Shown: positions 38,919 through 52,867 of the stretch, in pieces | Numbering within the stretch: position 1 is the first letter of the stretch | How the letters are laid out: each line of letters opens with the position of its first letter | DNA from: Colletes latitarsis | Taxonomy: Eukaryota; Arthropoda; Insecta; Hymenoptera; Colletidae | NCBI RefSeq assembly: GCF_051014445.1 | Contig: NC_135141.1 | Location: forward strand, 930,001-994,000 | DNA length: 64,000 nucleotides | Direction: 5' to 3' | Position numbers and translations under genes: made by a program | Notes under the pieces: generated by a model | The model's database searches: none | The model's input: the letters and a program-made list of their open reading frames with translations, nothing else | What the model was told of the DNA's origin: nothing

Positions 38919-41900
38919 ACCGGTTTTAACCTCTAAAATATTGATCGAAACCAGGTTTAATCGACTCTTTCAATGTGGGACAACATTACTACGTGATTCA
39001 AACCCGAAAAAACCCAGGATGTAGCCAGCAAGTATGCGATGAAGGCAAAATCATGAGCCAGATGCGCGCATAACCCAGACCTAACCCAGACCTAACCGGT
39101 GTCATCCTTTAAAATATTGATCGAAACCAAGTTTAATGGACTGTTTCAGTGTGGTACCACATTACTACATGACTCAAACACGAAAAAACCCAGGATCTGG
39201 CCAACAAGTATGCGAAGAAGGCAAAATCATGAGCCAGATGCGGGCCTAACCCAGACCTAACCCAGACATTACCGGTTTTATCCTCTAAAATATTGGTCGA
39301 AACCAGGTTTTATTGACTGTTACTGTGTGGTACCACATTACTACGTGATTCAAATCCGAAAAAACCCAGGATCTGGCCAACAAGTATGCAAAGAAGGCAA
39401 AATCATGAGCAAGATGCGCGCATAACCCAGACCTAACCCAGACCTAACCGGTGTTATCCTCCAAAATATTGATCGAAAACAAATTTAATGGACTGTTCCT
39501 GTGTGGTACCGCATTACTACGTGATTCAAACCCGAAAAAACCCAGGATCTGGCCAACAAATATACTAAGAAGTCAAAATCATGAGCGAGATGCGGGCATA
39601 TCCCAGACCTAACCCAAACCTAACCGATTTTATCCTCTAAAATATTGATCGAAACCAGGTTTAGTGGACTGTTTCAGTGTGGTACCACATTACTACGTAA
39701 CACAAACACGAAAAACCCCAGGATATGGCCAACAAGTATGCGAAGAAGGCGAAATCATGAGCCAGCTGCGGGCATAACCCAGACCTAACCCAGACCTAAC
39801 AGGTGTCATCCTTTAAAATATTGATCGAAACCAAGTTAAAGGACTGTTTCAGTGTGGTACCACATTACTACGTGACTCAAACCCGAAAAAACCCAGGATC
39901 TGGCCAACAAGTATGCGATGAAGGCAGAATCATGAGCGAGATGCGGGCATAACCCAGACCTAACCCAGACCTAACCGGTGTCATCCTTTAAAATATAGAT
40001 CGAAACCAAGCTTAGTGGACTGTTTCGGTGTGGTACCACATTACTACGTAACTCAAACACGAAAAAACCCAGGATCTGGCCAACAAGTTTGCGAAGAAGT
40101 CAAAATCATGAGCGAGATCCGGGCATAACCCAGACCTACCCCAAACCTAACCGGTGTTATCCTCTAAAATATTGATCGAACCTAGGTTTAATTGACTGTT
40201 TCACTGTGGTACCACATCACTACGTGATTGAAACTGGAAAAAACCCAGGATCTGGCCAACAAGAATGCGAAGAAGGCAAAATCATGAGCCAGATTCGGGC
40301 ATAACTCAGACCTAACCCAGACCTAACCGGTGTTATCCTTCAAAATATTGATCGAAACCAGGTTTAGTTGACTGTTTCGTTGTCGTACCGCATTACTACG
40401 CCATTCAAACAGGGTAAAACCCAGGTTCTGGCCAACAAGTATGCGATGAAGGCAGAATCATGAGCGAGATGCGGGCATAACCCAGACCTAACCCAGACCT
40501 AACCGGTGTTACCCTCCAAAATATTGATCGAAACCAAATTTAATGTATTGTTTCTGTGTGGTACCACATTACTACGTGATTCAAAACCGAAAAAACCCAG
40601 GATCAGGCCAACAAGTATGCGAAGAAGGCAGATTCATGAGCCAGATGCGCACATAACCCAGACCTAAACCAGACCTAACCGGTGCCATCCTCTAAAATAT
40701 TGATAGAAACCAGCTTTAATTGACTGTTTCAATGTGGTTCAACATTACTACGTGATTCAAATTCGAGAAAACCCAGGATCTGGCCAGCAAGTGTGCGAAG
40801 AATGCAAAATCATGAGCCAGATGCGTGCATAACCCAGACCTAATCCAGACCTAACCGGTTTTATCCTGTAAAATATTGATCGAAACCAGCTTTAATTGAC
40901 TGTTTCAATGTGGTTCAACATTACTACGTTATTCAAATTCGAGAAAACCCAGGATCTGGCCAACAAGTATGCAAAGAAGGCAAAATCATGAGCGAGATGC
41001 GGGCATAACCCAGACCTAACCCAACCCTAACCGGTGATATCCTCTAAAATATTGATCGAAACTAGGTTTAATTGACTGTTTCACTGTGGTACCACATCAC
41101 TACGTGATTGAAACTGGAAAAAACCCAGGATCTGGCCAACAAGAATGCGAAGAAGGCAAAATCATGAGCCAGATGCGGGCATAAGCCAGACCTAACCCAG
41201 ACCAAACCGGTTCTATCCTGTAAAATATTGATCGAAACCAGCTTTAATTGACTGTTTCAATGTGGTATAACATTACTACGTGATTCAAACCCGATGAAAC
41301 CCAGGATCTGGCCAACAAGTATGCGAGGAAGGCAAAATCATGAGCCAGATGCGGGCATAACCCGGACCTAACCCAGACCTAACCGGTGTGATCCTCTAAA
41401 ATATTGATCGAAACCAGGTTTAATTGTCTGTTACAGTGTGGTACCACATTACTACGTGATTCAAATCATAGAAAACCTAGGATCTGGCCAACAAGAATGC
41501 GGAAAAGGTAAAATCATGAGCCAGATGCGGGCATAACGCAGACCTAACCCAGACCTAACCGGTGTCATCCTTTAAAATATTGATCAAAACCAGCTTTAAT
41601 TGACTGTTTCAGTGTTGTACCACGTTACTACGTGACTCAAATTCGAAAAAACCCAGGTTCTGGCCAACAAGTATGCGAAGAAGGCAAAATCATGAGCCAG
41701 ATGTGGCCATAAGCCGGACCTAACCCAGACCTAACCGATTTCATCCTCTAAAATATTGATCGAAACCAGGTTTTATTGACTGCTACTGTGTGGTACCACA
41801 TTACTACGTGATTCAAATCCGAAAAAACCCAGGATCTGGCCAACAAGTATGCAATGAAGGCAGATTCATGAGCCAGATGCGCACATAACCCAGACCTAAA

Positions 41901-44850
41901 CCAGACCTAACCGGTGTCATCCTCTAAAATATTGATCGAAACCGAGTTTAATGGACTGTTTCAGTGTGGTACCACATTACCACGTAACTCAAACACGAAA
42001 AACCCCAGGATCTGGCCAACAAGTATGCGAAGAAGGCAAAATCATGTGCCAGATGCGGGCATTACCCAGACCTAACCCAGACCAAACCGGTTCTATCCTG
42101 TAAAATATTCATCGAAACCAGCTTTAATTGACTGTTTCAATGTGGTACAACATTACTACGTGATTCAAACCCGATGAAACCCAGGATCTGGCCAACAAGT
42201 ATGCGAGGAAGGCAAAATCATGAGCCAGATGCGGGCATAACACGGACCTAACCCAGACCTAACCGGTGTGATCCTCTATAATATTGATCGAAACCAGGTT
42301 TAATTTTCTGTTACAGTGTTGTACCACATTACTACGCGATTCAAATCATAGAAAACGTAGGATCTGGCCAACAAGAATGCGGAAAAGGTAAAATCATGAG
42401 CCAGATGCGGGCATAACGCAGACCTAACCCAGACCTAACCGGTGTTATCCTCTAAAATGTGGATCGAAACCAGCTTTAATTGACTGTTTCAGTGTGGTAC
42501 CACATTACTACGTGACTCAAACCCGAAAAAGCCCAGGTTCTGGCCAACCAGTATGCGAAGAAGGCAAAATCATGAGCCAGCTGCGGGCGTAACCCAGACC
42601 TAACCCAGACTTAACCGGTGTCATCCTTTAAAATATTGATCGAAACCAAGTTTTATGGACTGTTTCAGTGTGGTACCACATAACTACGTGACTCAAACCC
42701 GAAAAAACCCACGATCTGGTCAACAAGTATGCGAAGAAGGCAAAATCATGAGCCAGATGCGGGCATAAGCCAGACCTAACCCAGACCTAACCGGTTTTAT
42801 CCTTTAAAATATTGATCGAAACCAAGTTTTATGGACCGTTTCAGTGTGGTACCACATTACTACGTGACTCAAACCCGAAAAAACCCACGATCTGGTCAAC
42901 AAGTATGCGAAGAAGGCAAAATCATGAGCCAGATGCGGGCATAAGCCAGACCTAACCCAGACCTAACCGGTTTTATCCTCTAAAATATTGATCGAAACCA
43001 GGTTTTGTTGACTGTTACTGTGTGGTACCACATTACTACGTGATTCAAATCTGAAAAAACCCAGGATCTGGCCAACAAGTATGCAAAGAAGGCAAAATCA
43101 TGAGCCAGCTGCGGGCATAACCCAGACCTAACCCAGACCTAACAGGTGTCATCCTTTAAAATATTGATCGAAACCAAGTTTAATGGACTGTTTCAGTGTG
43201 GTACCACATTACTACGTGACTCAAACCCGAAAAAACCCAGGATCTGGCCAACAAGTATGCGAAGAAGGCAAAATCATGAGCCAGATGCGGGCATAAGCCA
43301 GACCTAACCCAGACCTAACCGGTTTTATCCTCTAAAATATTAATCGAAACCAAGTTTAATGGACTGTTTCAGTGTGGTACCACATTACTACGTGATTCAA
43401 ACCCGAAAAAACCCAGGATCTGGCCAACAAGTATGCGAAGAAGGCAAAATCATGAGCCAGATGCGGGCATAAGCCAGACCTAACCCAGACCTAACCGGTT
43501 TTATCCTCTAAAATATTCATCGAAACCAAGTTTAATGGACTGTTTCAGTGTGGTACCGCATTACTACATGACTCAAACCACAGAAAACCTAGGATCTGGC
43601 CAACAAGAATGCGGAAAAGGTAAAATCATGAGCCAGATGCGGGCATAACGCAGACCTAACCCAGACCTAACCGGTTTTATCCTGTAAAATGTGGATCGAA
43701 ACCAGCTTTAATTGACTGTTTCACTGTGGTACCACATCACTACGTGATTGAAACTGGAAAAACCCCAGGATCTGGCCAACAAGAATGCGAAGAAGGCAAA
43801 ATCATGAGCCAGATGCGGGCATAAGCCAGACCTAACCCAGACCTAACCGGTTTTATCCTCTAAAATATTCATCGAAACCAGCTTTAATTGACTGTTTCAA
43901 TGTGGTACAACATTACTACGTGATTCAAACCCGATGAAACCCAGGATCTGGCCAACAAGTATGCGAGGAAGGCAAAATCAAGAGCCAGATGCGGGCATAA
44001 CACGGACCTAACCCAGACCTAACCGGTGTGATCCTCTATAATATTGATCGAAACCAGGTTTAATTTTCTGTTACAGTGTTGTACCACATTACTACGTGAT
44101 TCAAATCATAGAAAACCTAGGATCTGGCCAACAAGAATGCGGAAAGGGTAAAATCATGAGCCAGATGCGGGCATAACGCAGACCTAACCCAGACCTAACC
44201 GGTGTTATCCTCTAAAATGTGGATCGAAACCAGCTTTAATTGACTGTTTCAGTGTGGTACCACATTACTACGTGACTCAAACCCGAAAAAACCCAGGTTC
44301 TGGCCAACCAGTATGCGAAGAAGGCAAAATCATGAGCCAGCTGCGGGCCTAACCCAGACCTAACCCAGACCTAACCGGTGTCATCCTTTAAAATATTCAT
44401 CGAAACCAAGTATTATGGACTGTTTCAGTGTGGTACCACATTACTACGTGACTCAAACCCGAAAAAACCCACGATCTGGTCAACAAGTATGCGAAGAAGG
44501 CAAAATCATGAGCCAGATGCGGGCATAAGCCAGACCTAACCCAGACCTAACCGGTTTTATCCTCTAAAATATTCATTGAAACCAGCTTTAATTGACTGTT
44601 TCAATGTGGTACAACATTACTACGTGATTCAAACCCGATGAAACCCAGGATCTGGCCAACAAGTATGCGAGGAAGGCAAAATCATGAGCCAGATGCGGGC
44701 ATAACCGTGTCCTAACCCAGACCTAACCGGTTTTATCCTCTAAAGTATTGATCGAAACCAAGTTTAATGGACTGTTTCAGTGTGGTACCACATTACTACG
44801 TGATTCAAATCCGAAAAAACCCAGGATCTGGCCAACAAGTATGCAAAGAA
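38919..44850. repeat. Long higher-order block B, third copy (proximal part)
   Basis: It matches 8719-13052 with whole-monomer differences. It lacks one monomer relative to the 517-bp duplication of the first copy, has an extra monomer at about 39910-40085 (ATGCGATGAAGG, ATATAGATCG, TTTCGGTGTGG), an extra three monomers at about 40822-41350, one fewer near 41540-41850, and a seven-monomer insertion at about 42800-44090. Shared markers include CAAGTTAAAGGACTG near 9798/39833 and CTAAAGTATTG near 12944/44739. It departs for good at about 44850 (GGCAAAATC and CAGCTGCGGG instead of GGCGAAATC and CAGATGCGGG). Confidence 0.8.
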
Positions 44851-47800
44851 GGCAAAATCATGAGCCAGCTGCGGGCATAACCCAGACCTAACCCAGACCT
44901 AACAGGTGTCATCCTTTAAAATATTTATCGAAACCAAGTTTAATGGACTGTTTCAGTGTGGTACCACATTACTACGTGACTCAAACCCGAAAAAACCCAG
45001 GATCTGGCCAACAAGTATGCGAAGAAGGCAAAATCATGAGCCAGATGCGGGCATAAGCCAGACCTAACCCAGACCTAACCGGTTTTATCCTCTAAAATAT
45101 TCATCGAAACCAAGTTTAATGGACTGTTTCAGTGTGGTACCACATTACTACGTGACTCAAACCACAGAAAACCTAGGATCTGGCCAACAAGAATGCGGAA
45201 AAGGTAAAATCATGAGCCAGATGCGGGCATAACCCAGACCTAACACAGACCCAACCAGTGTCATCCTTTAAAATATTAATGGAAACCAAGTTTAATGGAC
45301 TGTTTCAGTGTGGTACCACATTACTACATGACTCAAACACGAAAAAACCCAGGATCTGGCCAACAAGTATGCGAAGAAGGCAAAATCATGAGCCAGATGC
45401 GGGCATAACCCAGACCTGACCCAGACATTACCGGTTTTATCCTCTAAAATATTGGTCGAAACCAGGTTTTATTGACTGTTACTGTGTGGTACCACATTAC
45501 TACGTGATTCAAATCCGAAAAAACCCAGGATCTGGCCAACAAGTATGCAATGAAGGCAGATTCATGAGCCAGATGCGCGCATAACCCAGACCTAAACCAG
45601 ACCTAACCGGTGCCATCCTCTAAAATATTGATAGAAACCAGCTTTAATTGACTGTTTCAATGTGGTTCAACATTACTACGTGATTCAAATTCGAGAAAAC
45701 CGAGGATCTGGCCAACAAGTATGCGAAGAAGGCAAAATCATGAGCGAGATGCGGGCATAACCGTGTCCTAACCCAGACCTAACCGGTTTTATCCTCTAAA
45801 ATATTGATCGAAACCAAGTTTAATGGACTGTTTCAGTGTGGTACCACATTACTACGTGATTCAAACCCGAAAAAACCCAGGATCTGGCCAACAAGTGTGC
45901 GAAGAATGCAATATCATGAGCCAGATGCGTGCATAACCCAGACCTAATCCAGACCTAACCGTTTTTATCCTGTAAAATATTGATCGAAACCAGCTTTAAT
46001 TGACTGTTTCAGTGTGGTTCAACATTAGTACGTGATTCAAATTCGAGAAAACCCAGGATCTGGCCAACAAGTATACAAAGAACGCAAAATCATGAGCGAG
46101 ATGCGGGCATAACCCAGACCTAACCCAAACCTAACCGGTGATATCCTCTAAAATATTGATCGAAACTAGGTTTAATTGACTGTTTCACTGTGGTACCACA
46201 TCACTACGTGATTGAAACTGGAAAAAACCCAGGATCTGGCCAACAAGAATGCGAAGAAGGCAAAATCATGAGCGAGATGCGGGCATAACCCAGACCTAAC
46301 CCAAACCTAACCGGTGATATCCTCTAAAATATTGATCGAAACTAGGTTTAATTGACTGTTTCACTGTGGTACCACATCACTACGTGATTCAAACCCGATG
46401 AAACCCAGGATCTGGCCAACAAGTATGCGAGGAAGGCAAAATCATGAGCCAGATGCGGGCATAACCCTGTCCTAACCCAGACCTAACCGGTTTTATCCTC
46501 CAAAATATTGATCGAAACCAAGTTTAATGGACTGTTTCAGTGTGGTACCACATTACTACGTGACTCAAACCACAGAAAACCTAGGATCTGGCCAACAAGA
46601 ATGCGGAAAAGGTAAAATCATGAGCCAGATGCGGGCATAACGCAGACCTAACCCAGACCTAACCGGTTTTATCCTGTAAAATGTGGATCGAAACCAGCTT
46701 TAATTGACTGTTTCAGTGTGATACCACATTACTACGTGACTCAAACCCGAAAAAACCCTGGTTCTGGCCAACAAGTATGCGAAGAAGGCAAAATCATGAG
46801 CCAGATGCGGGCATAAGCCAGACCTAGCCCAGACCTAACCGGTTTTATCCTCTAAAAATTGATCGAAACCAAGTTTAATGGACTGTTTCAGTGTGGTACC
46901 ACATTACTACCTGATTCAAATCCGAAAAAACCCAGGATCTGGCCAACAAGTATGCAATGAAGGCAGATTCATGAGCCAGATGCGCACATAACCCAGACCT
47001 AAACCAGACCTAACCGGTGATATCCTCCAAAATATATATCGAAACCTAGTTTAATGGACTGTTTCAGTGTGGTACCACATTACTACGTGATTCAAATCCG
47101 AAAAAACCCAGGATCTGGCCAACAAGTATGCAAAGAAGGCAAAATCATGAGCCAGCTGCGGGCATAGCCCAGACCTAACCCAGACCTAACAGGGGTCATC
47201 CTTTAAAATATTGATCGAAACCAAGTTTAATGGACTGTTTCAGTGTGGTACCACATTACTACGTGACTCAAACCCGAAAAAACCCAGGATCTGGCCAACA
47301 AGTATGCGAAGAAGGCAAAATCATGAGCCAGATGCGGGCATAAGCCAGACCTAACCCAGACCTAACCGGTTTTATCCTCTAAAATATTGAACGAAACCAA
47401 GTTTAATGGACTGTTTCTGTGTGGTACCACATTACTACGTGACTCAAACCACAGAAAACCTAGGATCTGGCCAACAAGAATGCGGAAAAGGTAAAATCAT
47501 GAGCCAGATGCGGGCATAACGCAGACCTAACCCAGACCTAACCGGTTTTATCCTGTAAAATGTGGATCGAAACCAGCTTTAATTGACTGTTTCAGTGTGA
47601 TACCACATTACTACGTGACTCAAACCCGAAAAAACCCAGGTTCTGGCCAACAAGTATGCGAAGAAGGCAAAATCATGAGCCAGATGCGGGCATAAGCCAG
47701 ACCTAACCCAGACCTAACCGGTTTTATCCTCTAAAATATTGATCGAAACCAGGTTTTGTTGACTGTTACTGTGTGGTACCACATTACTACCTGATTCAAA

Positions 47801-50800
47801 TCCGAAAGAACCAAGGATCTGGCCAACAAGTATGCAAGGAAGGCAAAATCATGAGCCAGATGCGGGCATAACCCAGACCTAACACAGACCCAACCGGTGT
47901 CATCCTTTAAAATATTGAACGAAACCAAGTTTAATGGACTGTTTCAGTGTGGTACCACATTACTACGTGATTCAAACACGAAAAAACCCAGGATCTGGCC
48001 AACAAGTATGCGAAGAAGGCAAAATCATGAGCCAGATGCGGGCATAACCCAGACCTGACCCAGACATTACCGGCTTTATCCTCTAAAATATTGGTCGAAA
48101 CCAGGTTTTATTGACTGTTACTGTGTGGTACCACATTACTACGTGATTCAAATCCGAAAAAACCCAGGATCTGGCCAACAAGTATGCGAAGAAGGCAAAA
48201 TCATGAGCCAGATGCGGGCATAACCCAGACCTAACCCAGACCTAACCGGTTTTATCCTCTAAAATATTGATCGAAACCAAGTTTAATGGACTGTTTCAGT
48301 GTGGTACCACATTACTACGTGATTCAAATCCGAAAAAACCCAGGATCTGGCCAACATGTATGCGAAGAAGGCAAAATCATGAGCCAGATGCGGGCATAAG
48401 CCAGACCTAACCCAGACCTAACCGGTTTTATCCTCTAAAATATTCATCGAAACCAAGTTTAATGGACTGTTTCAGTGTGGTACCACATTACTACGTGACT
48501 CAAACCACAGAAAACCTAGGATCTGGCCAACAAGAATGCGGAAAAGGTAAAATCATGAGCCAGATGCGGGCATAACGCAGACCTAACCCAGACCTAACCG
48601 GTTTTATCCTGTAAAATGTGTATCGAAACCAGCTTTAATTGACTGTTTCAGTGTGATACCACATTACTACGTGACTCAAACCCGAAAAAACCCAGGTTCT
48701 GGCCAACAAGTATGCGAAGAAGGCAAAATCATGAGCCAGATGCGGGCATGAGCCAGACCTAACCCAGACCTAACCGGTTTTATCCTCTAAAATATTGATC
48801 GAAACCAGGTTTTGTTGACTGTTACTGTGTGGTACCACATTACTACGTGATTCAAATCTGAAAAAACCCAGGATCTGGCCAACAAGTATGCAAGGAAGGC
48901 AAAATCATGAGCCAGATGCGGGCATAACCCAGACCTAACACAGACCCAACCGGTGTCATCCTTTAAAATATTGATGGAAACCAAGTTTAATGGACTGTTT
49001 CAGTGTGGTACCACATTACTACATGACTCAAACACGAAAAAACCCAGGATCTGGCCAACAAGTATGCGAAGAAGGCAAAATCATGAGCCAGATGCGGGCA
49101 TAACCCAGACCTGACCCAGAGATTACCGGTTTTATCCTCTAAAATATTGGTCGAAACCAGGTTTTATTGACTGTTACTGTGTGGTACCACATTACTACGT
49201 GATTCAAGTCCGAAAAAACCCAGGATCTGGCCAACAAGTATGCAATGAAGGCAGATTCATGAGCCAGATGCGCGCATAACCCAGACCTAAACCAGACCTA
49301 ACCGGTGCCATCCTCTAAAATATTGATAGAAACCAGCTTTAATTGACTGTTTCAATGTGGTTCAACATTACTACGTGATTCAAATTCGAGAAAACCGAGG
49401 ATCTGGCCAACAAGTATGCGAAGAAGGCAAAATCATGAGCCAGATGCGGGCATAACCCAGACCTAACCCAGACCTAACCGGTTTTATCCTCTAAAATATT
49501 GATCGAAACCAGGTTTAATAGACTGTCTCAATGTGGTACAACATTACTACGTGATTCAAACCCGAAAAAACCCAGGATGTAGCCAACAAGTATGCGAAGA
49601 ATGCAAAATCATGAGCCAGATGCGCGCATAACCCAGACCTAACCGGTGTGATCCTCTAAAATATTGATCGAAACCAGGTTTTGTTGACTGTTACTGTGTG
49701 GTACCACATTACTACGTGATTCAAATCCGAAAAAACCCAGGATCTGGCCAACAAGTATGCAAGGAAGGCAAAATCATGAGCCAGATACGGGAATAACGCA
49801 GACCTAACCCAGGCCTAACCGGTGTTATCCTCTAAAATGTGGATCGAAACCAGCTTTAATTGACTGTTTCAGTGTGGTACCACATTACTACGTGACTCAA
49901 ATTCGAAAAAACCCAGGTTCTGGCCAACAAGTATGCGAAGAAGGCAAAATCATGAGCCAGATGTGGGCATAAGCCGGACCTAACCCAGACCTAACCGATT
50001 TTATCCTCTAAAATATTGATCGAAACCAGGTTTTATTGACTGCTACTGTGTGGTACCACATTACTACGTGATTCAAATCCGAAAAAACCCAGGATCTGGC
50101 CAACAAGTATGCAATGAAGGCAGATTCATGAGCCAGATGCGCACATAACCCAGACCTAATCCAGACCTAACCGGTTTTATCCTGTAAAATATTGATCGAA
50201 ACCAGCTTTAATTGACTGTTTCAATGTGGTTCAACATTACTACGTGATTCAAATTCGAGAAAACGCAGGATCTGGCCAACAAGTGTGCGAAGAGTGCAAA
50301 ATCATGAGCCAGATGCGTGCATAACCCAGACCTAATCCAGACCTAACCGGTTTTATCCTGTAAAATATTGATCGAAACCAGCTTTAATTGACTTTCAATG
50401 TGGTTCAACATTACTACGTGATTCAAATTCGAGAAAACCCAGGATCTGGCCAACAAGTATGCAAAGAAGGCAAAATCATGAGCGAGATGCGGGCATAACC
50501 CAGACCTAACCCAAACCTAACCGGTGATATCCTCTAAAATATTGATCGAAACTAGGTTTAATTGACTGTTTCACTGTGGTACCACATCACTACGTGATTG
50601 AAACTGGAAAAAACCCAGGATCTGGCCAACAAGAATGCGAAGAAGGCAAAATCATGAGCCAGATGCAGGCATAAGCCAGACCTAACCCAGACCAAACCGG
50701 TTCTATCCTGTAAAATATTGATCGAAACCAGCTTTAATTGACTGTTTCAATGTGGTACAACATTACTACGTGATTCAAACCCGATGAAACCCAGGATCTG

Positions 50801-52867
50801 GCCAAAAAGTATGCGAGGAAGGCAAAATCATGAGCCAGATGCGGGCATAACCCGGACCTAACCGAGACCTAACCGGTTTTATCCTCTAAAATATTGATCG
50901 AAACCAAGTTTAATGGACTGTTTCAGTGTGGTACCACATTACTACGTGACTCAAACCACAGAAAACCTAGGATCTGGCCAACAAGAATGCGGAAAATGTA
51001 AAATCATGAGCCAGATGCGGGCATAACGCAGACCTAACCCAGACCTAACCGGTTTTATCCTGTAAAATATGGATCGAAACCAGCTTTAATTGACTGTTTC
51101 AGTGTGATACCACATTACTACGTGACTCAAACCCGAAAAAACCCTGGTTCTGGCCAACAAGTATGCGAAGAAGGCAAAATCATGAGCCAGATGCGGGCAT
51201 AAGCCAGACCTGACCCAGACCTAACCGGTTTCATCCTCTAAAATATTGATCGAAACCACGTTTTGTTGACTGTTACTGTGTGGTACCACATTACTACGCG
51301 ATTCAAATCCGAAAAAACCCAGGATCTGGCCAACAAGTATGCAATGAAGGCAGTTTCATGAGCCAGATGCGCACATAACCCAGACCTAAACCAGACCTAA
51401 CCGGTGCCATCCTCTAAAATATTGATAGAAACCAGCTTTAATTGACAGTTTCAATGTGGTTCAACATTACTACGTGATTCAAATTCGAGAAAACCCAGGA
51501 TCTGGCCAACAAGTATGCGAAGAAGGCAAAATCATGAGCCAGATGCGTGCATAACCCAGACCTAATCCAGACCTAACCGGTTTTATCCTGTAAAATATTG
51601 ATCGAAACCAGCTTTAATTGACTCTTTCAATGTGGTTCAACATTACTACGTGATTCAAATTCGAGAAAACCCAGGATCTGGCCAACAAGTATGCAAAGAA
51701 GGCAAAATCATGAGCGAGATGCGGGCATAACCCAGACCTAACCCAAACCTCACCGGTGATATCCTCTAAAATATTGATCGAAACTAGGTTTAATTGACTG
51801 TTTCACTGTGGTACCACATCACTACGTGATTGAAACTGGAAAAACCCCAGGATCTGGCCAACAAGAATGCGAAGAAGGCAAAATCATGAGCCAGATGCGG
51901 GCATAAGCCAGACCTAACCCAGACCTAACCGGTTTTATCCTCTAAAATATTCATCGAAACCAGCTTTAATTGACTGTTTCAATGTGGTACAACATTACTA
52001 CGTGATTCAAACCCGATGAATCCCAGGATCTGGCCAACAAGTATGCGAGGAAGGCAAAATCATGAGCCAGATGCGGGCATAACACGGAACTAACCCAGAC
52101 CTAACCGGTGTGATCCTCTATAATATTGATCGAAACCAGGTTTAATTTTCTGTTACAGTGTGGCACCACATTACTACGTGACTCAAACTCGAAAAAACCC
52201 AGGTTCTGGCCAACCAGTATGCGAAGAAGGCAAAATCATGAGCCAGCTGCGGGCATAACCCAGACCTAACCCAGACCTAACCGGTGTCATCCTTTAAAAT
52301 ATTGATCGAAACCAAGTTTTATGGACTGTTTCAGTGTGGTACCACATTACTACGTGACTCAAACCCGAAAAAACCCACGATCTGGTCAACAAGTATGCGA
52401 AGAAGGCAAAATCATGAGCCAGATGCGGGCATAAGCGAGACCTAACCCAGACCTAACCGGTTTTATCCTCTAAAATATTCATTGAAACCAGCTTTAATTG
52501 ACTGTTTCAATGTGGTACAACATTACTACGTGATTCAAACCCGATGAAACCCAGGATCTGGCCAACAAGTATGCGAGGAAGGCAAAATCATGAGCCAGAT
52601 GCGGGCATAACCCGGTCCTGACCCAGACCTAACCGGTTTTATCCTCCAAAATATTGATCGAAACCAAGTTTAATGGACTGTTTCAGTGTGGTACCACATT
52701 ACTACGTGATTCAAATCCGAAAAAACCCAGGATCTGGCCAACAAGTATGCAAAGAAGGCAAAATCATGAGCCAGCTGCGGGCATAGCCCAGACCTAACCC
52801 AGACCTAACAGGTGTCATCCTTTAAAATATTGATCGAAACCAAGTTTAATGGACTGTTTCAGTGTGG
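44851..52867. repeat. Region D, proximal part: different monomer mix
   Basis: These are satellite monomers throughout, with no EcoRI-bearing or TTCGTTGTCG type but with a new TGTGATACCACA type (about 46718, 47596, 48650, 51107). Blocks recur later: 45060-45760 at about 48755-49455 (offset 3695, marker TAACACAGACCCAACC), about 47050-48130 at about 52669-53749 (offset 5619), and about 49790-50640 at about 55233-56083 (offset 5443). A monomer near 46850 has CTCTAAAAATTGATCG, one base shorter than usual. No gene is present. Confidence 0.82.
50391..50394. other. 3-bp deletion marker, present three times in region D
   Basis: A monomer here reads AATTGACTTTCAATGTGG where the usual form is AATTGACTGTTTCAATGTGG or similar. 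The same shortened form occurs near 55834 and 60397, at offsets 5443 and then 4563. Surrounding monomers agree (GAAGAGTGCAAAATC before, GGTGATATCCTCTAAAAT after). It is a clean lineage marker showing that three blocks of about 850 bp descend from one ancestor. Confidence 0.8.

Noticed and set aside
47731..47928. Open frames of 63-65 codons on the minus strand (also 48787-48984, 53350-53547, 54230-54427, 56329-56520, 60892-61083)
   Set aside because: They recur at higher-order-repeat spacings (1056, 880 and 4563 bp), as DNA copies would. They do not all begin at ATG, span just over one monomer, and show no sign of selection on protein.
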